Below, in pieces: positions 7,840 through 16,683 of a DNA stretch of 64,000 bases. Source of the stretch: Methylobacterium sp. GXS13 (GTDB taxonomy: Bacteria > Pseudomonadota > Alphaproteobacteria > Rhizobiales > Beijerinckiaceae). The position numbers and the translations under genes are program-made. The notes beneath the pieces are model-generated. The model was not told the DNA's origin. It saw only the letters and a program-made list of their open reading frames with translations, and did no database searches. How positions within the stretch are numbered: position 1 is the first letter of the stretch; each line of letters begins with the position of its first letter. Where the stretch lies: positions 62,001 through 126,000 of the forward strand of contig NZ_LKKO01000069.1 of assembly GCF_001455965.1 (NCBI RefSeq), written 5' to 3'.

Positions 7840-8976
7840 GTGGCCGGATCCCGCTCCGCCGCGATGGTCGCCCGCAAGATCCGTATGACCTGTCATCGAT
7901 ACACAGCCGTGGTGGTGGCGACGATCGCCCTCACATCGGCGGCCCGGGGCGCCGAACCCGCGGTGGCGCCGGACACGGCTCTGGCACGCGTCCGCGTGGT
8001 CGAGGCCCGGCGCACGCCGGCCGGCGCCGAGGTCGTGCTCACCGGCGACATCCAGGCTCAGGCGCAGGTCAACGTCTCGTTCCGCACGAACGGCAAGGTC
8101 GCCGAGCGCCGGGTCGAGGTCGGCGATCACATCGCGGCCGATCAGGTCCTGGCCGTATTGGAGCCGCTGACCCAGCGGGCCAATCTCGACACCGCCAAGG
8201 CCGCCCTGGCCTCCGCTGAAGCGCTGCTGACCCAGGCAAAGATGGCCTTCGAGCGCCAGAAGCAGCTGCTGGCAGGTGGCTACACGACGCGGCCAAGCTA
8301 CGACAATGCCGAGCAGGAGCTGCGCACCACCCAGGCCGCGGTCGATTCGGCCAAGGCGGCAATCGGAACAGCTCAGGAGCAGTTCTCCTATACGGAGTTG
8401 CGGGCCGGCGTGTCCGGGATCGTCACGAGCCGCAGCGTCGAGGTCGGCCAAGTGGTCCAAGCTGGTCAGACCGTTCTGGTGCTCGCCCAGGACGGGCCGC
8501 GGGACGCGGTTTTCAACGTCTACGAATCGCTGACCGCGCGACCACCGGGCGACAAGACCATCACCGTCTCGCTGCAAGCGAATCCGGCGATCACGGCGCG
8601 CGGAACCGTGCGCGAGGTCTCGCCGACGGTGGATGCGTCGAGCGGCACGGTCCGGGTCAAGATTGGCCTGGAGCAGACGCCCCCGGCCATGGGGCTCGGC
8701 GCCGTCGTCATCGGCCACGGGCGCTTCGCGCCGCACGAAGCGGTGATCCTGCCCTGGTCGGCACTGTATCGCTACGACGGTCACCCGGCGGTCTGGGTTT
8801 ATGATGCCGGACGCCGGACCGTATCGGTCCGCACCGTCGAAATCGACCGGTACGGGCCAGACGTCATCGCCTTGAAGAGCGGCGTCGAGCCGGGCGAGCG
8901 CGTCGTCATTGCGGGAATCCAATTTTTGCGTCCGGGGCAGGAGGTTGCCGCCGCCCTCGTTGGAGGCAACCCATGA
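7840..8976 (+). CDS. RND efflux periplasmic adaptor (membrane fusion protein), first of two
   Basis: 378 residues with an N-terminal hydrophobic export signal (VVVATIALTSAARGAEP), then the lipoyl/barrel-sandwich halves (about 55-90 and 180-220) flanking an alpha-hairpin (about 105-175), and a beta-barrel region: the standard HlyD/AcrA architecture. The GTG at 7840 has AGGA upstream; ATGs at 7864 and 7885 are alternatives and the latter would leave a compact signal peptide. Its stop overlaps the next start by 4 bases (ATGA). It bridges the inner-membrane pump and an outer-membrane channel; no channel gene is nearby. Confidence 0.85.
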   Translation: MAGSRSAAMVARKIRMTCHRYTAVVVATIALTSAARGAEPAVAPDTALARVRVVEARRTPAGAEVVLTGDIQAQAQVNVSFRTNGKVAERRVEVGDHIAADQVLAVLEPLTQRANLDTAKAALASAEALLTQAKMAFERQKQLLAGGYTTRPSYDNAEQELRTTQAAVDSAKAAIGTAQEQFSYTELRAGVSGIVTSRSVEVGQVVQAGQTVLVLAQDGPRDAVFNVYESLTARPPGDKTITVSLQANPAITARGTVREVSPTVDASSGTVRVKIGLEQTPPAMGLGAVVIGHGRFAPHEAVILPWSALYRYDGHPAVWVYDAGRRTVSVRTVEIDRYGPDVIALKSGVEPGERVVIAGIQFLRPGQEVAAALVGGNP

Positions 8977-10070
8977 GGGCGCGCGCGGTTCTGGCGAGCA
9001 CGACACTCGCGCTCGCACTCGGCGGCTGCGACGGCCATGGCGATGCGCCCAAGGAAGCGACAGCCCCCGTGCGACCGGTCCTGACGCAGGTGGCCGTGCC
9101 CAGCGACAGCATCGCGTTCGGCCCCTTCGCAGGCACGATCGAGCCCCGCTACCAGTCGCAACTCGGCTTTCAGATTCCTGGCCGGATGGTGGCGCGCGAC
9201 GTGACCGTCGGCGACATCGTCAAGAAGGGTCAGCGCCTGGCCGCCCTGGACACCGTGGTGACGCGCTTCGACCTGACCCGGGCCGAAGCCGATCTCGCCG
9301 ATGCGCGAGCACAGACCGAGAATGCAGAGGCCGCCGAGGTGCGCGCCCGGCGTCTCATGGCGGGGAACAACGTCTCGCAATCCACTCTCGATCAGGCGGT
9401 GGCCAAGCGTGACACCGCCCGGGCGCGGCTCGATCAGGCCGCAGCGAGCCTTCAGAAGGCCCGGGATCAGATGGGCTATACCGAGCTGAAGGCCGAGTTC
9501 GACGGTGTCGTCACCCAGCGCCTCGCCGAGATCGGACAGGTGCTGAGCGCCGGCCAGGGGGTCGTCACCGTCGCACGGCCGGAGATCCGCGAAGCGGTGG
9601 TCGATATCCCGGAGCAGTATGTCGGCGCCCTGCCGGCGGACGGAGTGTTCACGGTGGCGCTCCAGAGCGCGCCCGAACTGACGGCCAGGGGCCGCGTCCG
9701 TGAGATCGCGCCGCTTGCCGAGGCCGGGACGCGCTCCCGGCGCATTCGCATCACCCTGGAGGATCCCGGACCCGCCTTCCGGCTCGGAGCGACCATCGAT
9801 GTGTCGCTGATGCGCAAGGTCCCGCGCCGCTTCCTCCTGCCGGACTCCGCGCTGCTCCAAGACGGCGAGCGCCGCTCGATCTGGATCGTCGCCGCGGACG
9901 GCAAGTCGGTGGTGCGCCGCGACGTGACGCCGGCCTCCGCCCCGGAGGGAGACGAGGGCGGGCGCATCGCCATCAGCGCGGGTCTCGCGCCGGGCGAGCG
10001 GATCGTCGTGGCAGGCGTCCACACCCTGCGCGAAGGCCAGGCCGTGCGCCTGACCGACGACGCCCGTTGA
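8973..10070 (+). CDS. RND efflux periplasmic adaptor (membrane fusion protein), lipoprotein, second of two
   Basis: 365 residues. A lipoprotein signal ends in LGGC with Cys19 as the lipidation site, unlike the first adaptor. The rest follows the same lipoyl, alpha-hairpin and beta-barrel plan (GFQIPGRMVARDVTVGDIVK, then the Ala-rich hairpin at about 105-165). Two different adaptors ahead of a single RND pump recall the TriABC arrangement, where both adaptors are required. It is translationally coupled to the upstream gene and lies 22 bases before the pump gene. Confidence 0.87.
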   Translation: MRARAVLASTTLALALGGCDGHGDAPKEATAPVRPVLTQVAVPSDSIAFGPFAGTIEPRYQSQLGFQIPGRMVARDVTVGDIVKKGQRLAALDTVVTRFDLTRAEADLADARAQTENAEAAEVRARRLMAGNNVSQSTLDQAVAKRDTARARLDQAAASLQKARDQMGYTELKAEFDGVVTQRLAEIGQVLSAGQGVVTVARPEIREAVVDIPEQYVGALPADGVFTVALQSAPELTARGRVREIAPLAEAGTRSRRIRITLEDPGPAFRLGATIDVSLMRKVPRRFLLPDSALLQDGERRSIWIVAADGKSVVRRDVTPASAPEGDEGGRIAISAGLAPGERIVVAGVHTLREGQAVRLTDDAR

Positions 10071-10092
10071 GCCGGTCGGAGGAGGGCTTCCC

Positions 10093-13000
10093 GTGAAGGA
10101 TTTCAATCTCTCCGATTGGGCGCTCGGGCATCGCTCGTTCGTCTGGTTCCTGATGGCGGTCTCGCTGGTGGCGGGCGTGATGGCCTATAGCCGCCTCGGC
10201 CGCGAGGAAGACCCACCGTTCACGATCAAGACCGTGGTCGTCCAGACGACATGGCCGGGTGCCACGATCAGGGACACGATCGATCAGGTCACGGACCGCG
10301 TCGAGAAGGAGCTGCAGCAGCTCAACGGCCTGGACTATGTTCGCAGTTACACGACGCCGGGCTCATCGACGGTGTTCGTGCAGTTCCGCGATACGCTGAA
10401 GAAATCCGACGTGCAGCCGGCTTTCTACCAGGTCCGCAAGCGCCTCGGCGACATCAAGGGCCAGTTCCCGGACGGCGTGCAGGGCCCGTTCTTCAATGAC
10501 GAGTTCGGCGACGTCTACGGCAACATCTACGCCTTCACCGCCGACGGCCTGACATACCGGCAGCTGCGCGACTACGTCGAGGGCGTGCGCACCGAGGTCC
10601 TGCGGGTGCCCGACATCGGCAAGACCCAGTTGATCGGCACTCAGGCCGAGACGATCTATCTCGACTTCTCGACCCGCAAGCTCGCGGGCTACGGGATCGA
10701 CTTCCAGGCGTTGATCAAGGCGCTTCAGGCGCAGAACGCCGTCTCCGCCTCCGGGGTGGTGCAGGCCGGGCCGGAGCGCGTCTCCCTGCGGGTAAGCGGC
10801 TCCTTTACCTCGGAAGCCTCACTTCAGGACGTGAACCTGCGGGTCAACGACCGCTTCTTCCGGCTGGCCGACATCGCCGAGATCAGCCGCGGCTACGAGG
10901 ATCCGCCCGCCCCGATGTTCCGGGTCAACGGCGAGCCCGCCATCGGCCTCGCCATCGCCATGCGGCCGGGCGCCAACCTGCTGCATGTCGGCGAGGCCCT
11001 GAAGGATCAGATGCGGCGGATCGAGGCGACGCTGCCGGTGGGCGTGGGCGTCCACCTGATCTCGGACCAGCCCAAGCAAGTCGAGCACGCGGTTGGCGGA
11101 TTCACCGAGGCGCTGGTCGAGGCCGTCGTGATCGTACTCGCCGTCAGCTTCGTGAGCCTCGGCGTTCGAGCCGGGTTGGTGGTCTCGGTCTCGATCCCCC
11201 TCGTGCTGGCGATCGTCTTCGTCGTCATGCAGATGATGGACGTAACGCTGCAGCGCATCTCGCTCGGTGCTCTGATCATCGCGCTCGGCCTGCTGGTCGA
11301 TGACGCCATGATCACGGTCGAGATGATGGTTGCGCGGCTGGAGCAGGGCGACACGCTCCGGAAGGCGGCGACCTTCGCCTACACCTCGACGGCCTTCCCC
11401 ATGCTCACCGGCACCCTGGTGACGGTGGCGGGCTTCCTGCCGATCGGCTTCAACGGCTCGGGAGCCGGCGAGTACACCTACTCGCTGTTTGTGGTGCTGG
11501 CCGCCTCGCTGCTGGTCTCCTGGGTGGTGGCCGTGCTGTTCGCGCCCCTGATCGGCGTCACGCTTCTGCCGAAGACCGTGAAGCACCATGCCGAGAAGCG
11601 CGGGTTCCTCACCCGAATGTTCCTGGCGGTACTCAAAGTCGCCATGGCCTGGCGCTGGACAACGGTCGCGCTCTGCCTCGCCCTGATGGCGGCGGCGATC
11701 GTCGGCATGGGCCACGTCCAGCAACAGTTCTTCCCGTCGTCCGATCGCTCGGAGGTGCTGGTCGACCTGACGCTGCCGCAGAACGCCACCATCGCCGAGA
11801 CCAAGGCGCAGATGGACCGGTTCGAGGCCAAGCTGAAGGACGACCCGGACGTGGCGAGTTGGTCGTCCTATGTCGGCCAGGGCGCGGTGCGCTTCTACCT
11901 CCCCCTCGACCAGCAGCTCTCCAACGCGTTCTACGGCCAGATCGTCGTCGTCACGAAGTCTCTCGAGGTTCGCGACCAGGTCATGGCCCACCTCCAGGCG
12001 ATCGGAAAGCGCGACTTCGTCGGCACGGACGTGCTGGTCCAGCCTTTGAGTCTCGGGCCGCCGGTGGGCCGACCGGTCCAGTACCGGCTGAGCGGCGCGA
12101 ACATGGAAACGGTCCGCCGCCTCGCCCTCGACCTCGCCAATGTGGTTGCCACGGACCGCCGGCTCGACGTGCCAACCTTCGACTGGAACGAGCCCGGGAA
12201 GGTCCTGCGGGTCGAGATCCTTCAGGACAAGGCACGCCAGCTCGGCGTGACCAGCCAGGACATCGCCGGCATCCTCAACGGGATCGAGGGCGGCCAGGCG
12301 ATCACGCAGGTGCGGGACTCGATCTACCTCGTGAACGTCGTCGGGCGGGCGCGGGCCGCCGAGCGCTCGTCGCTCGATACCCTGCAATCCTTGCAGGTCG
12401 GCCTGGCCAACGGTTCGGTGGTGCCGCTGCTCTCCTTTGCGCGGATCGGCTACGACCTCGAGCAGCCGATCGTCTGGCGGCGCAACCGGCTTGCGACGGT
12501 GACGGTGCGTGCCACGATCCGCGACACCACCCAGCCCGCCACCATCGTGACCGCCCTGCAGCCGGGGATCGACGCGTTCGCCAAGGCGCTACCCGAGGGC
12601 TACACCCTGGAGACCGGCGGCGCCGTCGAGGAATCGGCCAAGGGTCAAGGCCCGATCGCCGCGGTGGTGCCGGTGATGCTGCTCACGATGGCGCTTCTCC
12701 TCATGGTCCAGCTCCAGAGCGTCGGCCGGATGCTCCTCGTCTTCACGGTGGCGCCCCTCGGGCTGATCGGCGTCGTCCCGGCCCTGCTGCTGTTCGACAA
12801 GCCGATGGGCTTCGTTGCCATCCTCGGCATCCTGGCCCTGATCGGGATCATCATCCGCAACGCGGTGATCCTGGTGAGCCAGATCGAGGAGTTCCGGGCC
12901 GAGGGCATGGCGCCCTGGGATGCGGTCTACGAGGCGACCCATCACCGGATGCGGCCGATCCTGCTCACCGCCGCCGCGGCGAGCCTCGGCCTGATCCCGA

Positions 13001-13158
13001 TCGCCCGCGAGGTATTTTGGGGACCCATGGCCTTCGCCATGATCGGCGGCATCCTGGCGGCAACGTTCCTGACGCTGCTGTTCCTGCCTGCGCTCTACGT
13101 CGGCTGCTACCGGATCCGTCCGGAGAGCCGTGACCCGGTTCCGGCGCAGCCCGCCTGA
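10093..13158 (+). CDS. RND-family efflux transporter, inner-membrane permease
   Basis: 1021 residues, the usual length of AcrB-type pumps, with two repeats of six membrane helices and large periplasmic loops. The proton-relay aspartates of helix 4 are present (Asp403-Asp404 in LGLLVDDAM). The helix-10 lysine of AcrB (SAKNAI) is arginine here (IIIRNAV), seen in some RND branches. It exports drugs, solvents or metabolites using the proton gradient together with the two adaptors upstream. It is the last gene of the operon, followed by two strong hairpins. Confidence 0.92.
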   Translation: MKDFNLSDWALGHRSFVWFLMAVSLVAGVMAYSRLGREEDPPFTIKTVVVQTTWPGATIRDTIDQVTDRVEKELQQLNGLDYVRSYTTPGSSTVFVQFRDTLKKSDVQPAFYQVRKRLGDIKGQFPDGVQGPFFNDEFGDVYGNIYAFTADGLTYRQLRDYVEGVRTEVLRVPDIGKTQLIGTQAETIYLDFSTRKLAGYGIDFQALIKALQAQNAVSASGVVQAGPERVSLRVSGSFTSEASLQDVNLRVNDRFFRLADIAEISRGYEDPPAPMFRVNGEPAIGLAIAMRPGANLLHVGEALKDQMRRIEATLPVGVGVHLISDQPKQVEHAVGGFTEALVEAVVIVLAVSFVSLGVRAGLVVSVSIPLVLAIVFVVMQMMDVTLQRISLGALIIALGLLVDDAMITVEMMVARLEQGDTLRKAATFAYTSTAFPMLTGTLVTVAGFLPIGFNGSGAGEYTYSLFVVLAASLLVSWVVAVLFAPLIGVTLLPKTVKHHAEKRGFLTRMFLAVLKVAMAWRWTTVALCLALMAAAIVGMGHVQQQFFPSSDRSEVLVDLTLPQNATIAETKAQMDRFEAKLKDDPDVASWSSYVGQGAVRFYLPLDQQLSNAFYGQIVVVTKSLEVRDQVMAHLQAIGKRDFVGTDVLVQPLSLGPPVGRPVQYRLSGANMETVRRLALDLANVVATDRRLDVPTFDWNEPGKVLRVEILQDKARQLGVTSQDIAGILNGIEGGQAITQVRDSIYLVNVVGRARAAERSSLDTLQSLQVGLANGSVVPLLSFARIGYDLEQPIVWRRNRLATVTVRATIRDTTQPATIVTALQPGIDAFAKALPEGYTLETGGAVEESAKGQGPIAAVVPVMLLTMALLLMVQLQSVGRMLLVFTVAPLGLIGVVPALLLFDKPMGFVAILGILALIGIIIRNAVILVSQIEEFRAEGMAPWDAVYEATHHRMRPILLTAAAASLGLIPIAREVFWGPMAFAMIGGILAATFLTLLFLPALYVGCYRIRPESRDPVPAQPA

Positions 13159-13174
13159 GCGACCGGCGACACCG

Positions 13175-13200
13175 ATCGCAGCGTGGTTCCACGCTGCGAT
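13175..13200 (+). terminator. Hairpin 1 after the RND operon
   Basis: Perfect 12-base arms (ATCGCAGCGTGG and complement) around TT, 16 bases past the pump stop. Confidence 0.65.
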
Positions 13201-13203
13201 GAG

Positions 13204-13244
13204 CGGTCGGCCCGCCCCTCCGCCCCCTCAGGGCGGGCCGACCG
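13204..13244 (+). terminator. Hairpin 2 after the RND operon
   Basis: Perfect 14-base arms (CGGTCGGCCCGCCC and complement) with a 13-base pyrimidine-rich loop, directly after hairpin 1. No U tract. Tandem hairpins probably end or protect the efflux transcript. Confidence 0.6.
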
Positions 13245-13336
13245 TGATTCCTCTCGTCGGGCACGTCGTGCCGCAGGCCGAAACTCCCGGCTGTCCTCGC
13301 GCGTAAGCGAGACCAGAACCGAGGAACTCCGCCCGC

Positions 13337-13558
13337 ATGAACGCCTTCATCGCCGTCGTCCTGGTCTGCGCCAACGGTCTCGCCCAGGAGGCCTGCACCG
13401 ATGCCGAGGCGCTGGAGGTGCGCAAGGTCCGCGTGGCCAACGAGCTCGGCTGTGCCACCGGCTGGCAGGAGATCATCGCCCGCACCGAACGGCGCGAGGA
13501 GATCGGCAAGTCTGCCTACCTCAAGACCGAATGCCGCCGGGTGAAGGAGCCGCAGTGA
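13337..13558 (+). CDS. Small exported protein, 73 residues
   Basis: MNAFIAVVLVCANGLAQ looks like a short signal peptide. The mature part has three cysteines (EACTDAEA, LGCATG, TECRR) that could form a disulfide plus one free thiol. No known family recognised. The coding bias is good and the gene sits just before the convergent pterin dehydratase gene. Periplasmic location is inferred. Confidence 0.55.
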   Translation: MNAFIAVVLVCANGLAQEACTDAEALEVRKVRVANELGCATGWQEIIARTERREEIGKSAYLKTECRRVKEPQ

Positions 13559-13578
13559 CCGCGCGGAGCAGGGCGCCG

Positions 13579-13956
13579 CTACGTGTCGTACTTGATATAG
13601 GCGAAGCGCGGATCGGACGGCGTGCCGTCCAGACCCTGGCCCTCCAGGGCCGGCTGCCAGGCCACGACCTCCTCGATCTTCTTGGCGAGGGCGAAATCCT
13701 TCTCGGTGATGCCCTTGGCCGCGTGGTTCATCAGCCTGACCTCGACCCAGGCATAGGAAGCGGTGATGTCGGGATGGTGCCAGGCGGCCTCGGCGAGGTG
13801 GCCGACCGTGTTGATCACCATGAGCGTGCCTTTCCAGCCCGCCGTCTTGTAGGTGCGGCGGATCCAGCCCTCCTCCAGCCGCCATTGCGGCAGCTCGGCC
13901 TTCAGCCGCGCCTCCACCGCCGCCTCGTCCAGAACGCCCTCGCGCCGCTCGCTCAT
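13579..13956 (-). CDS. phhB: 4a-hydroxytetrahydrobiopterin dehydratase (pterin-4a-carbinolamine dehydratase)
   Basis: 125 residues in the PCD/DCoH fold. The motif WKGTLMVINTVGHLAEAAWHHPDITASYAWVEV has the family's consecutive histidines (HHP) and the downstream NHAAKGIT segment. The enzyme dehydrates the carbinolamine made by pterin-dependent hydroxylases; in bacteria without phenylalanine hydroxylase, homologues serve molybdopterin or other pterin roles. No aromatic hydroxylase is next to it. The frame is open further upstream, but the ATG at 13956 gives the normal N-terminus. Divergent from the ABC importer genes. Confidence 0.88.
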   Translation of the reverse strand: MSERREGVLDEAAVEARLKAELPQWRLEEGWIRRTYKTAGWKGTLMVINTVGHLAEAAWHHPDITASYAWVEVRLMNHAAKGITEKDFALAKKIEEVVAWQPALEGQGLDGTPSDPRFAYIKYDT

Positions 13957-14153
13957 TCGCCTCGTCCCCTGCGTCTTGGTATCGGAAGGCGAGGGTGCCC
14001 GCGCAGCCGGCGGCACGCAAGCGCGCAGCGGCATCCGGCACGGTGGACGGCGTGTCGCGCGAGCCCTATGACCTTTTTCCAATGGCGTTAGGACAAGTCC
14101 ACGCCCAAGTCTGCTGTCTTCGAAGACCGCGCAATACGATGGGAGAAGGCGTG

Positions 14154-15137
14154 ATGCTGTCACGGCGCGCAATGCTCGCCGGCGGCCTGCTCGGCGGCCT
14201 CGGCCTGCGGGCAGCGCGGGCGGACGTGCCGGTGATCCGCCTCGGGAGCCTGCCGTTCGGCACCTCGACCTGGGAAGCGGCGGTGATCAAGGCCCGCGGC
14301 CTCGATACCGCCAACGGCTTCCAGCTCGACGCAGTCAAGCTCGCCGGCAACGACGCGGCGCGGATCAGCTTCATCGGCGGCCAGGTCGACACGATCATCG
14401 GCGACCTGCTCTGGGCGGCGCGGCTGGGCAACGACGGCCAGGCGGTGCGCTTCATCCCGTACTCGACCTCGGAGGGCGCCGTGATGGTGCCGGCCGACAG
14501 CCCGATCAAGAGCCTGAAAGACCTCGACGGCAAGCGCTTCGGCGTCGCGGGCGGCCCGCTCGACAAAAACTGGCTGCTCCTGCGGGCGCAGGCCAAGGAC
14601 GCCGCCGGGATCGACCTGGAGCACGCAGCCGAGATCGCCTACGGCGCGCCGCCGTTGATCACTCTGAAGCTGGAGCAGGGCGCCCTAGACGCGGCGCTGA
14701 CCTACTGGACCTATTGCGCCCGGCTTGAGGCCAAGGGCTTCCGCCGTCTGGTCGGCGCCGAGGACATCATGCACGCGCTGGGCGTCGCCGGCGACGTCTC
14801 CCTGATCGGCTACCTGTTCCAGGACGTTACCGTGAAGGAGAAGCCCGAGGCGGTGGCCGGGTTCGCGCGGGCGTCCCGCGCCGCCAAGGAGATGCTGGCG
14901 GTCGATCCCAGCGCCTGGGAGATCGTGCGCCCGCTGATGGCGGCCGAGAACGACGCGACCTTCGAGGCGCTGAAGCGCGACTTCCTGGCCGGCATCCCGC
15001 GACGCCCGGTGGCGGCGGAGCGCGTCGATGCCGAGAAGCTCTACGCCGTGATGTCCCGCCTCGGCGGTCCCCGCTTGGTCGGCAAGGGCTCCGGCTTGCC
15101 GCCGGACCTCTACTACGACAACGGCCGCAATGGTTGA
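14154..15137 (+). CDS. ABC transporter substrate-binding protein, nitrate/sulfonate/taurine type
   Basis: 327 residues. It starts MLSRRAMLAGGLLGGLGLRAARA, a twin-arginine-like signal, followed by an SsuA/NMT1-type periplasmic binding fold (IRLGSLPFGTSTWEAAVIK; DSPIKSLKDLDGKRFGVAGG). A GGGAG site lies 8 bases before the ATG; GTG at 14151 is one codon upstream. The permease and ATPase genes follow at once. Such systems import small anions or organosulfur or amine compounds; the substrate cannot be told from sequence. Confidence 0.85.
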   Translation: MLSRRAMLAGGLLGGLGLRAARADVPVIRLGSLPFGTSTWEAAVIKARGLDTANGFQLDAVKLAGNDAARISFIGGQVDTIIGDLLWAARLGNDGQAVRFIPYSTSEGAVMVPADSPIKSLKDLDGKRFGVAGGPLDKNWLLLRAQAKDAAGIDLEHAAEIAYGAPPLITLKLEQGALDAALTYWTYCARLEAKGFRRLVGAEDIMHALGVAGDVSLIGYLFQDVTVKEKPEAVAGFARASRAAKEMLAVDPSAWEIVRPLMAAENDATFEALKRDFLAGIPRRPVAAERVDAEKLYAVMSRLGGPRLVGKGSGLPPDLYYDNGRNG

Positions 15138-15188
15138 GCGGCCGGTCAGGCTGCCCCCAATGTCGTGGCTTCGGATCGCCGGGACCGC

Positions 15189-15926
15189 ATGGGCGCGCTG
15201 ACCCGCATCGCGTCCCTCGTCGTGCTCGTCGCCGCCTGGCAAGTCGCCGCGCTGGAAGCCGGGTCGCGCCTGCTGCCGGCGCCGATGGCGGTGCTGCACT
15301 TCATCATCCAGGAGGCCGAGCGGGGCGACCTCGCGCACAATGTCGGGGTGACGCTGCTGCGGGTTGCGATCTCCTTCGCGGTGGCGATGGTCCTTGGGAT
15401 CCTGCTCGGCGTCGCCCTCGGCCGCTCGAAGGCCGCCGATGCGACCCTCGACACCCCCCTCCTCGTCCTCCTCAACACGCCGGCCCTGGTGATCACCGTG
15501 CTGGCCTATGTCTGGGTCGGGCTGACCGAGACCGCCGCGATCCTGGCGGTGGTGCTCAACAAGCTGCCGAACGTCGCGGTGATCGTGCGCGAGGGCGCAC
15601 GCAATCTCGATCCCGGCCTCGACGAGATGGCCCGCGCCTACCGGTTCGACCAGCGCACTTGGGTGCTGGACGTGCTGGTGCCGCAGCTCCAGCCCTACGT
15701 GGTCACGGCGGCGCGCTCCGGCCTGTCGCTCGCCTGGAAGATCGTCCTGGTGGTCGAGTTGCTCGGACGGCCCGACGGCGTCGGCTTCGCAATCAACTAC
15801 TACTTCGTCCAGAGCACCGACGTGGCGGCGATCATCGGCTACAGCCTCGTGTTCATGACCGTGATGATCGGCATCGACGTCCTCCTCCTGCAGCGGCTCG
15901 AAGCCCATGTCCGCCGCTGGCGCTGA
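15189..15926 (+). CDS. ABC transporter permease, SsuC/TauC type
   Basis: About 245 residues with five to six membrane helices. The EAA loop that contacts the ATPase is visible: DEMARAYRFDQRTWVLDVLVPQL. I chose the ATG at 15189, which directly precedes the first hydrophobic helix; GTG at 15165 is an in-frame alternative adding eight residues. The 3' end overlaps the ATPase gene by 20 bases, so translation is probably coupled. Works with the binding protein upstream. Confidence 0.83.
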   Translation: MGALTRIASLVVLVAAWQVAALEAGSRLLPAPMAVLHFIIQEAERGDLAHNVGVTLLRVAISFAVAMVLGILLGVALGRSKAADATLDTPLLVLLNTPALVITVLAYVWVGLTETAAILAVVLNKLPNVAVIVREGARNLDPGLDEMARAYRFDQRTWVLDVLVPQLQPYVVTAARSGLSLAWKIVLVVELLGRPDGVGFAINYYFVQSTDVAAIIGYSLVFMTVMIGIDVLLLQRLEAHVRRWR

Positions 15927-16641
15927 ACCGGTTCTCCAGATCGCGATCGCCGCCAAGCGGTATCGGTCCAAGGGCGCCGAGCCGGTGGAGGCGGTCCGCG
16001 ATCTCAGCTTCGGCGTCGGCGCCGGCGAGATCGTCTGCCTGATCGGGCCGTCCGGTGCCGGCAAGACTACGACCCTGCGGATCCTGCTCGGCCTCGACAC
16101 GGATTTCGAGGGCCGGGTATCCGGCGCCGATCACGCCGGCATGGTGTTCCAGGAGCCGCGGCTGCTGCCCTGGCGCAGCGTCGAGCACAATGTCCGGCTG
16201 GGGCTGCCGCGGGCGCGGCGCGGACGCGATCTCGACGGCCTGTTCGCCCAGCTCGGCCTGACGCCTTGGCGCGGCAGCTACCCGAAGGCGCTGTCGCTCG
16301 GGATGCAGCGGCGGGTGGCGCTCGCCCGCGCGCTTGCCGACGCACCCCGGGTGCTGGTGCTCGACGAGCCCTTCGTCTCCCTGGACGATACCGCCGCGGC
16401 CGAGCTGCGCGGGCTGGTGGTTGACACGGTCGACGCCGCCGGGATGAGCGTCCTGATGGTGACCCACAACGTCACTGAGGCGATCGGCATCGCCGACCGG
16501 CTGCTGCTGGTCTCGAAGCGACCCGCGACCCTCATGGCAGACGTGACCCTCGACCGCCCGCGCGGGCAGCGCGACCGCGCCTGGGCGGAGGCGACCCGGG
16601 CCGCGCTGGCAGCGCAGCATCCCGGGATCATCGCAGAATAG
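15907..16641 (+). CDS. ABC transporter ATP-binding protein, SsuB/TauB type
   Basis: 244 residues with all nucleotide-binding motifs: Walker A GPSGAGKTT (about 44-52), Q-loop VFQEPRLLPWR, signature LSLGMQRR (LSGGQ variant), Walker B VLVLDEPF, and the switch His in MVTHNV. Energises the importer encoded by the two upstream genes; last gene of the operon. The unusual GMQ signature is common in this subfamily. Confidence 0.9.
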   Translation: MSAAGAEPVLQIAIAAKRYRSKGAEPVEAVRDLSFGVGAGEIVCLIGPSGAGKTTTLRILLGLDTDFEGRVSGADHAGMVFQEPRLLPWRSVEHNVRLGLPRARRGRDLDGLFAQLGLTPWRGSYPKALSLGMQRRVALARALADAPRVLVLDEPFVSLDDTAAAELRGLVVDTVDAAGMSVLMVTHNVTEAIGIADRLLLVSKRPATLMADVTLDRPRGQRDRAWAEATRAALAAQHPGIIAE

Positions 16642-16667
16642 CCTGCACCTCCTGACCGGCAGCAGGC
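16641..16667. terminator. Inverted repeat between convergent genes
   Basis: GCCTGC and GCAGGC arms separated by 15 bases, followed on the plus strand by CTCTTTTC. It lies between the ABC operon and the convergent gene at 16684. Confidence 0.4.
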
Positions 16668-16683
16668 GGCTCTTTTCGAGGGC

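Noticed and set aside
10819..12387. Long open frame (over 500 codons) antisense to the RND pump
   Set aside because: It is rich in Asp/His/Arg with no recognisable domain and lies exactly within the pump gene; high-GC antisense frames of this kind are routine artefacts.
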